A DNA stretch of 6,057 nt from a bacterium (GTDB lineage Bacteria > UBA9089 > CG2-30-40-21), in the NCBI GenBank assembly GCA_030018795.1, contig JASEHA010000149.1, positions 1 to 6,057 on the forward strand, read 5' to 3'. Shown here in pieces: positions 1-4,313 of this stretch. A program made the translations under genes and the position numbers. The first letter of the stretch is position 1. Each line of letters opens with the position of its first letter. The notes below the pieces were generated by a model. That model was not told the origin of the DNA and did not search any database. It saw nothing but the letters and a program-made list of their open reading frames with translations.

Positions 1-2292
1 ATCGTCTATCTTTCCAAGTGCATTTGATGCATATACGCGCACATCCTCATTCTTATCTTCCATAGCTGTTGCTGCCAATGGTTCAATAGCACTCTTGTCA
101 GCTATCTCCCCAAGGGCAATAACCGCTGCACCACGGACATACCATGCCTCATCCTTAAGCATTGCTGTTAAAGAAGAAACAGCCCGATTATCCTTTAATT
201 GTCCAATACAGAAGGTTGCATGTGCCCTTGCAGTATCATTCCCATGATACAATATCTCGATTAAGGACGGTACGCAAGAAGTACCGATATTAATTAGGGC
301 TGCAGTGGTAGCAGAAACTATTTTTTCTGTCAGAGAGGCTCTCTCCGCCAGAGAGGCTCTCTCTGACAGAGGGGATCCATCTGTCAAAGATGATTCCCCT
401 TGCTGTAGGAAGCCTATCAGATATGGAATAGCTTCCTCTACCTTTAATTTACCCACAGCCTCTACAACTTGAGGCAATACCTTCTGATGTGTAAGATTAT
501 TAGCCTTTAATTTTTCAACCAATGGTTTAATTGCCTTTATATCACCTATCTCGCCAAGTGCCCAGGCAGCCTTGCCAGCTATTTCCTTATCCATATTGGA
601 AGGGTCTGCAGCTAATGATAGGTTATCAATCAGCACATCCACTGCATCAACAGCATGTAATTTACCAAAGATAGTAAAGGCATGTATCTTAAGAAAATTT
701 GGCAGTTGGAGGCTGGCATCTGTTTTGTCTATTTTGTCTATGGATTTAAGCAGATAAGGGATGCAGGCTGAACCTATATTTATCAAGGCAGATACAGCTG
801 CCTCAGGCACAGAGTCATCCGTATCGACTCTCTCGACTAATAACTCAATTAAAGGAACAATTGCTTCTCGAGCATTTTCCTTTAAGTTGCCAATTGCCTC
901 GGCTGCACATGTCCTGATAAAGCTATCCTCATCCTTTAATGATTGGATAAGCGGAGGTATTGCCTCTGGATCCTTTATCTTGCCCAGGGCAATGGCAGCA
1001 TTACCCCTAACCGTCCAGATGGCAGGTGAGAATCCCTCTGGTATTGGGCTTAAAAGATTTATTAGACAGGATACAGCCTTTTTACCGGCTATTTCGCCTA
1101 TTTCGCCCAAGCCAATCACCGCATTCCTTTGTGTTCTCCAATCATCATCATTTAACATGGCTATCAGCGATTCCACAACTTTTTTGTTGTGAGTTTTCCC
1201 TAACTTTCCTAATGCAGCAGCCGCACACCGTCTAATCTCTACATTCTGATCTTGTGCTGCAACAATTAACAGATCAATCCCAATATCATCAATTTCTTCC
1301 CAGGGAAGACTTGTTACATCGCCCCGCAAGGCAGATGCAAACAATCTCACAGTTTTTTCATCATTTATCCTACCAAGGGCAATAATAACTGCCTCTTCTA
1401 TCCCATAATCATTTTTCAGCCATGAGATCAATACTGGTAATGCCCTGGTATCACCAATCTTCCCCAGTGCCCACACAATCTTTTTCAAAGAAGCAGTATC
1501 CTTGCCATGGGTTAAACTCCTTATCAATGCTCCTGTTGCCTGTTTATCCCCAATCTCTCCTAATATCCAGATAAGGCATCCCTGAAGATCCCTATCATTA
1601 GTATTCAGACAGGTAAGTAACGCAGGTACAGCAGACGTTCCCATCTTTACCAATGCAGAGGAAATATCACGGCGAGGGAGTTCATCCTCTTCAGTTAATG
1701 CCTCTATCAAGGATGAAATTGCCCTCATGTCGCGAATCTCTCCTAATCCATAAGCAGCATATTGCCGCACCTGAGGATTTTTATCCCTTAGTATACGAAG
1801 CAGCGGCATAGTTGATGGTGTCCCTATCTCTATCAATGACCATATTGCCAGCTTCATATATTTATCCTTGCTACTATCGCTATCACAAGCGATCTCTTTA
1901 TCTTCTGTAGGATGGACGAGTATATTAATTAATAATGGTACTGCCTTTATTGCCCGTATCTTACCCAACGCTATTATTGCCTCTTTTTGGACAGACTTAT
2001 CCTCATCCTTACACATACGGATAATTGCATCAGTAGCCTCTATAGAGCCTATCTCTCCAATGGCATGGACAGCCTTGCCCCGAATTATCCAGTTTTCATC
2101 CTTAAGGCATTTAATCAAGACAGGAACAGCAGCAAGAGAGCCAATCTTACCCAAGGATATGATGGCATTTCTCCTTACCCTCCATCCGGGATCATCTAAT
2201 GCCTGGATCAGGGCAGCAACTGCCTCTTTAGCATGAACCTCACTGATAGGGATGGTATCCCTGCCGGGGATGGTATCCCTGCCATAGAGGGG
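1..2292 (-). CDS. HEAT-repeat protein, main body (partial, C-terminus beyond the window)
   Basis: The minus-strand frame is open without a stop from 2292 to base 1 (764 codons) and continues past the edge. It consists of degenerate 30-40 residue units of the form 'AVxxLIxxLKDExxxVRxxAAxALGEIGD', for example VPVLIKCLKDENWIIRGKA followed by VHAIGEIG. I count about 21 units here plus one in the upstream fragment. Each is a pair of antiparallel helices; together they should form a solenoid used for protein binding, closest to the PBS-lyase-type HEAT repeats common in bacteria. No catalytic domain is visible. Longer loops interrupt some units: an acidic, serine-rich loop near 1861-1910, and the SERASLAERASLTE insert near 316-366. 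This frame has no ATG until 2016 and no ribosome site of its own. It is therefore best read as the continuation of the gene starting at 2507, with a frame break near 2289-2292. Family assignment is secure; partner and role are unknown. Confidence 0.9.
331..384. repeat. Tandem 18-bp palindromic units encoding RASLxE inside a HEAT loop
   Basis: Plus-strand units 331-348 and 349-366 match at 16 of 18 bases and begin CAGAGAGGCTCTCTC; 367-384 looks like a decayed third unit. Each intact unit contains AGAGAG-G-CTCTCT. The pair also folds as a whole, because CTGTCAGAGAG at 327-337 pairs with CTCTCTGACAG at 359-369. Next to it, 371-382 and 388-399 form another imperfect hairpin (10 of 12 positions, loop GTCAA). 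The minus strand reads SERASLAERASLTE, an in-frame insert between the two helices of one HEAT unit. The change therefore seems tolerated as a loop extension. Confidence 0.9.
2248..2283. repeat. Two tandem 18-bp palindromic units inside the HEAT gene
   Basis: On the plus strand the units are 2248-2265 and 2266-2283. They differ only at the first base (A or G) and share GGGATGGTATCCCTGCC. Each is a small palindrome, GGGAT-GGT-ATCCC. On the coding strand they encode RDTIPG and RDTIPI in the main HEAT frame. They lie in the linker between HEAT repeats 1 and 2, next to the frame break. Confidence 0.9.
2289..2292 (-). other. Probable frameshift site in the HEAT-repeat gene
   Basis: On the minus strand a run of four C follows GATAG. 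Upstream of it the HEAT frame has codons beginning at positions equal to 2 mod 3; downstream the HEAT frame begins at multiples of 3. In the downstream frame the last stop before the body is TAG at 2295-2293, so the switch must lie between 2292 and about 2235, where SEVHAKEAVAALIQ is clearly in the new frame. The C run is the simplest candidate because one extra C would restore a single frame (GDSPLYGRDTIPG). The flanking tandem 18-bp units do not change phase, since 18 is a multiple of three. The exact base is inference. Confidence 0.6.
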
Positions 2293-2511
2293 CTATCTCC
2301 CAGGGTCTCAGCCGACTGCATTCGTATAGATTCATCCTTATCATCCAGAGCATGGATAAGAGACAGTATATCTTGTGGGTGTTGTTGAATAGATTGTTCA
2401 TCAGGAAGTGATTGATTAGAGGAATCCCCTCTATCAGCAGATATTTCACAGCCATAAACAGATGTAGACAGGGCTATCAAGACAATTGACAGAAAAATAA
2501 ATCGCATTCAT

Positions 2512-2516
2512 CCTCC
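2512..2516 (-). promoter_or_regulatory. Ribosome binding site of the HEAT-repeat gene
   Basis: GGAGG on the minus strand lies four bases before ATG 2507. It decides the start, since the nearer ATG at 2511 overlaps the end of the site and opens another frame. Confidence 0.75.
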
Positions 2517-2543
2517 AGTATGTTATTAAGCATACAAATTAAA

Positions 2544-2568
2544 ATGCCCTCATTTTTAATGAGGGCAT
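2544..2568 (-). promoter_or_regulatory. Perfect 11-bp hairpin in the leader of the HEAT-repeat gene
   Basis: ATGCCCTCATT (2544-2554) and AATGAGGGCAT (2558-2568) are exact reverse complements around a three-base loop. Read on the minus strand, the stem is followed by TTTTAATTTG, a terminator-like tail, and lies about 37 bases before the start codon. It could be an intrinsic terminator or attenuator in the leader, or a stabilising 5' stem. A weak TATTAT (-10-like) lies just upstream on the same strand near 2570-2575, but with no convincing -35. If that promoter is used, the hairpin is at the extreme 5' end of the message. Confidence 0.55.
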
Positions 2569-2773
2569 GTTATAATATGTTATGAACATTTTAAGACTCG
2601 CAGCTACCTATTTCTGCTTTCGGTAAATATAATAGCAATAATCATGCCAGATTTTGACTGTATGGGTGAAATGCTGTAATGCTTGTCAATGCAATGTGTT
2701 AGGCAAACGATAAGAAAACATCTCATATCCTGATTGTACCGTTAGGTGCATAATGGTTAAGGGATGGGTACAA

Positions 2774-2854
2774 GTCATCAGGGCACCAGGCACCAGAGTC
2801 TCAGTCAAATTATTTACTGGTGTTCTGGTGCTCTAGTGCCTATTACCTCATGAC
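2774..2854. repeat. Fold-back repeat rich in CACCAG/CTGGTG
   Basis: GGCACCAGAG (2789-2798) pairs with CTCTAGTGCC (2831-2840) at nine positions plus one G-U. GTCATCAGG (2774-2782) pairs imperfectly with the part around CCTCATGAC (2846-2854). Inside, CACCAG occurs twice on the left arm and CTGGTG twice on the right, so alternative pairings are possible. This is the layout of a small non-autonomous palindromic element, of unknown family. Confidence 0.6.
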
Positions 2855-2970
2855 AATTAAAATTATGGGTTATGAGTAGGGTGGGCATTGCCCACCAATC
2901 TATTTCTGTCATCTACACCTTTTTGGTGGGCATTGCCCACCCTACCCTGAAGATTAAGTGTCACGAGGTA
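2844..2970. repeat. Outer inverted repeat enclosing the family 1 doublet
   Basis: TACCTCATGACA (2844-2855) and TGTCACGAGGTA (2959-2970) are reverse complements at 11 of 12 bases and are placed almost symmetrically around the doublet at 2876-2945. Either the doublet inserted into an older palindromic element, or all of it is one element with two layers of inverted repeats. CTAGTGCC also recurs in direct orientation at 2833-2840 and 2971-2978. Confidence 0.55.
2876..2945. repeat. REP/BIME-like doublet with GTAG feet (family 1)
   Basis: The left unit is GTAG (2876-2879) followed by the palindrome GGTGGGC-ATT-GCCCACC (2880-2896). The right unit is the same palindrome (2925-2941) followed by CTAC (2942-2945), the reverse complement of GTAG. 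The arms are therefore 21-bp inverted repeats with one mismatch (in the loop), around 28 bases of unrelated sequence. A GTAG-type tetranucleotide 5' of a hairpin is the known arrangement of REP sequences handled by RAYT (Y1 tyrosine) transposases. No transposase is encoded in this window. Confidence 0.8.
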
Positions 2971-2996
2971 CTAGTGCCCTCTGTGGTTAATCTTCC

Positions 2997-3030
2997 ACCG
3001 CTTGCTGAGCGGTTACTGAGACGAAGTAAC
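2997..3030. repeat. Two overlapping small hairpins upstream of the hydrolase promoter
   Basis: ACCGCT-TGCTG-AGCGGT (2997-3013) and GTTACT-GAGACGA-AGTAAC (3012-3030) share two bases, so only one can form fully at a time. They end seven bases before the -35 box at 3037. The second is followed by TTTTCCTT, which makes it a weak plus-strand terminator candidate. I see no upstream plus-strand gene for it to end. Confidence 0.5.
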
Positions 3031-3036
3031 TTTTCC

Positions 3037-3065
3037 TTGACTTTTTACAAAGCAGGTTGTATACT
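3037..3065 (+). promoter_or_regulatory. Sigma70-type promoter of the hydrolase gene
   Basis: TTGACT (3037-3042) is followed by a 17-base spacer and TATACT (3060-3065), a near-consensus pair with ideal spacing. Transcription should begin near 3072, giving a leader of about 73 bases. The start of the box, CCTTGACTTTTT, is repeated in the promoter of the SWIM gene at 4136-4147. Confidence 0.75.
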
Positions 3066-3070
3066 AAAGA

Positions 3071-3094
3071 GTAACACAAGCATCCCTGCTTGTA
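3071..3094. repeat. ACAAGCA-family hairpin (family 3), copy 1
   Basis: ACAAGCA (3076-3082), TCCC, TGCTTGT (3087-3093) form a perfect 7-bp stem, preceded by GTAAC. The reverse complement closely matches the hairpin at 4096-4119, with one indel and two substitutions. It lies at the predicted first bases of the hydrolase transcript, where a 5' stem could affect RNA stability. Confidence 0.75.
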
Positions 3095-3144
3095 TCTGAT
3101 TGTTAAATTATTAAACTGTTGACTCACAGCAAAGGATGGGGAAT

Positions 3145-3987
3145 ATGAAAATAATTCCAATTGCATTTGATTCTCTGGGAACAAGGTCAATGGCTACCTA
3201 TGTTGAGACAGCAGATATTAAGGTTGTCATTGATCCCGGGGTAGCACTGGGCAAGATAAGGTATGACTTGCCGCCACACCCAATGGAGATTGAACGAGAA
3301 TCTTTGCATTGGACAGCCATTCAGCAGTATAGCAGGCAGGCAGATGTCTTAATAGTTACCCATTATCATTACGATCATCATAACCCGTCTCAGCCGGATA
3401 TCTTTAGAGATAAGATAGCCTTGCTTAAACACCCTCAAGAAAATATAAACAAGAGCCAGCAAGGAAGGGCAGCCTATTTTCTGGATATCATTGGAAGCAT
3501 TCCAGAGGAAATAGAATATTCTGATGGTAAAGAATTTGGGTTTGGAGGCACACACATCAAGTTTTCGCAGGCTGTGCCGCATGGTAATAATGACCGGCTT
3601 GGATATGTTACCGAGGTATCGATTACTGATGGGAACTACAAGCTTGTGCATACATCAGATATTGAGGGCGGCAATCTTGACTGTCAACGGGATTTTATCA
3701 TTCAGGAGGACCCTGATATGGTTATTTTTGATGGGCCAATGACCTATCCTTATCAAAATGTTATCCCAAATATTATCCAAATATTAAAAGAAACAAGGTG
3801 TTCTGATTTTATCATTGAGCATCATTATTTACGTAATTTGAAATGGCGGGAAAAGATTGCAGAGCCGTTTAGTGTGGCAGATAGCATGGGCAAAAGGTTT
3901 GGATGTGCAGCCATGTTCCTGAGCAGAAAAGAGGATTTGCTTGAGGCACAACGGAAACAGCTGTATAAGGAGTATCCGGTACTTTAG
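3145..3987 (+). CDS. UPF0282/COG2248-type metallo-beta-lactamase-fold hydrolase
   Basis: This is a 280-residue predicted metal-dependent hydrolase, with no signal peptide or membrane segment and therefore cytoplasmic. The start MKIIPIAFDSLGTRSMATYV resembles the UPF0282 family, known mainly from archaea. Family features follow in order: IDPGVAL (29-35); YDLPPHP (40-46); the metal-binding motif THYHYDHHNP (72-81: His73, His75, Asp77, His78); HPQENIN (96-102); AVPHG with His146; the metal-bridging segment HTSDIEG (169-175) with Asp172; DGP (196-198); and EHHYLR (225-230) with His226/His227. All expected metal ligands are present, so it should be active. Length is slightly short against archaeal members of about 300 or more. 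ATG 3145 is chosen over ATG 3136: AAGG ends at 3135, directly against the upstream ATG but nine bases before 3145, and family members begin at MKII. Substrate is unknown. It has its own promoter, and a REP doublet overlaps its stop codon. Confidence 0.88.
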   Translation: MKIIPIAFDSLGTRSMATYVETADIKVVIDPGVALGKIRYDLPPHPMEIERESLHWTAIQQYSRQADVLIVTHYHYDHHNPSQPDIFRDKIALLKHPQENINKSQQGRAAYFLDIIGSIPEEIEYSDGKEFGFGGTHIKFSQAVPHGNNDRLGYVTEVSITDGNYKLVHTSDIEGGNLDCQRDFIIQEDPDMVIFDGPMTYPYQNVIPNIIQILKETRCSDFIIEHHYLRNLKWREKIAEPFSVADSMGKRFGCAAMFLSRKEDLLEAQRKQLYKEYPVL

Positions 3988-4043
3988 TAGCCCAACATTC
4001 TATGTTGGCATTAGATATACCAGGATAGAATCCTGGGCTACTA
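3986..4043. repeat. REP/BIME-like doublet with GTAG feet (family 2), overlapping the hydrolase stop codon
   Basis: The left unit is GTAG (3987-3990), C, then CCAACAT-TCT-ATGTTGG (3992-4008). The right unit is CCAGGAT-AGA-ATCCTGG (4020-4036), G, then CTAC (4038-4041). Reverse-complemented, the right unit is GTAGC plus CCAGGAT-TCT-ATCCTGG. The two hairpins therefore have the same plan and the same TCT loop, but differ at two stem positions on each side with pairing kept. The first foot base is the last base of the TAG stop codon (3985-3987). The hairpins may protect or end the hydrolase message; there is no T-run typical of an intrinsic terminator. Confidence 0.8.
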
Positions 4044-4095
4044 AAAATTTCATAATGAGAATTGCTGGTATTTTCTGATTTTGAACATTATAAAT

Positions 4096-4119
4096 CACAA
4101 GCAGGATGCTTGTGTTGCA
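4096..4119. repeat. ACAAGCA-family hairpin (family 3), copy 2
   Basis: CACAAGCA (4096-4103), GGA, TGCTTGTG (4107-4114) form a perfect 8-bp stem followed by TTGCAAC. It is the inverted counterpart of the copy at 3071-3094, so the pair brackets the hydrolase gene. In each copy the GTAAC/GCAAC-like foot lies on the outer side. It ends about 20 bases before the -35 box of the SWIM promoter. Confidence 0.75.
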
Positions 4120-4137
4120 ACTTTTGAAAATCAAACC

Positions 4138-4166
4138 TTGACTTTTTTGAAAATTTCTGTTATATT
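4138..4166 (+). promoter_or_regulatory. Sigma70-type promoter of the SWIM gene
   Basis: TTGACT (4138-4143), a 17-base spacer and TATATT (4161-4166) give a near-consensus promoter. Transcription should begin near 4173, leaving a leader of about 140 bases. A palindrome TATCCAA-CCA-TTGGATA (4172-4188) starts at the predicted +1 and could be an operator or a 5' stem. Confidence 0.75.
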
Positions 4167-4171
4167 ATAAG

Positions 4172-4313
4172 TATCCAACCATTGGATATCAAGACAAAAT
4201 TACCATATGGAAGGTTTGGTAGCTGAAAGTTGCTATATTTCTGATTTACTTCTTGCCTGACAGTCTATCAGCTTTCAGTCTATCCACCTATCCTTAATAT
4301 CAAGGAGATTATA
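4172..4313 (+). promoter_or_regulatory. Leader of the SWIM gene with +1 palindrome and short repeats
   Basis: Besides the 7-bp palindrome at 4172-4188, the leader contains a CTGAAAG near 4223-4229 that can pair with CTTTCAG (4272-4278). CAGTCTATC occurs twice (4261-4269 and 4276-4284), 15 bases apart in direct orientation. The ribosome site AAGGAG (4302-4307) is six bases from the ATG. The pairing and repeats are visible; any regulatory role is inference, and no known riboswitch was recognised. Confidence 0.4.

Larger units (their letters stand above)
2208..2507 (-). pseudogene. 5' end of the HEAT-repeat gene: lipoprotein-like signal peptide and first HEAT repeat, frame broken
   Basis: This 99-codon frame starts at ATG 2507, four bases after GGAGG (2512-2516). 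An ATG at 2511 abuts the ribosome site and is out of frame. Residues 1-20 form an export signal: Arg2, a hydrophobic core (FIFLSIVLIAL), then SVYG-C20. This fits a lipobox with a slightly unusual Tyr at -2, so acylation at Cys20 is likely and signal peptidase I cleavage is the alternative. Residues 21-44 are a polar linker, and 45-71 are a clear HEAT repeat (DILSLIHALDDKDESIRMQS, then AETLGD). After Gly70-Asp71 homology stops and the frame ends 28 codons later in unrelated sequence. The HEAT body resumes in the -1 frame from 2292. Joining the two after Ser72 gives about 836 residues up to the window edge. A lost C in the run at 2289-2292 would explain the break, either as a real mutation or as a sequencing error. 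Confidence 0.8.
2508..3135. other. Gene-free, repeat-rich intergenic region between divergent genes
   Basis: No convincing gene is present. From left to right it holds: the leader hairpin (2544-2568); a stretch to about 2730 in which I see nothing definite; a small stem TGTACC-GTTA-GGTGCA (2735-2750, one G-U pair); a fold-back repeat (2774-2854); a REP-like doublet (2876-2945) between inverted arms at 2844-2855 and 2959-2970; two adjacent small hairpins (2997-3030); the hydrolase promoter (3037-3065); and a hairpin at the predicted 5' end of that transcript (3076-3093). Short open frames here read through the repeats (for instance a VGIAHP peptide from the doublet) and are not genes. Confidence 0.75.

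Noticed and set aside
761..1192. A 143-codon open frame on the plus strand, and others like it across 570-2240
   Set aside because: They run antisense to the HEAT repeats, show no ribosome site and mirror the repeat periodicity, as expected for shadow frames of a repetitive gene.
2289..2300. Programmed -1 frameshifting as the default explanation of the HEAT gene
   Set aside because: There is no X-XXY-YYZ heptamer and no convincing downstream pseudoknot. A missing base is simpler. It is kept only as an alternative.
2240..2455. A 71-codon minus-strand frame across the frame-break region
   Set aside because: It is the third frame, not the one that resumes the HEAT repeats. It contains no recognisable domain and ends in the tandem repeat.
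2571..2576. TATAAT on the plus strand as a promoter
   Set aside because: No -35 lies 15-19 bases upstream (that position is inside the hairpin) and no plus-strand gene follows for more than 500 bases.
2600..2760. tRNA or small RNA gene
   Set aside because: No cloverleaf pairing or CCA-type end could be found by eye, and no clear promoter-terminator pair frames the stretch.
2774..3030. CRISPR array
   Set aside because: The repeats are few, of different families, mostly inverted and without regular spacers.
2872..3099. A 75-codon plus-strand frame containing VGIAHP twice
   Set aside because: The peptide is a read-through of the REP doublet and promoter. It has no ribosome site and spans the -35 and -10 of the hydrolase promoter.
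3071..4119. Composite transposon or integron-like cassette carrying the hydrolase
   Set aside because: There is no transposase, target duplication or attC-like site. Only the inverted hairpins support mobility, so it is reported as a question rather than an element.
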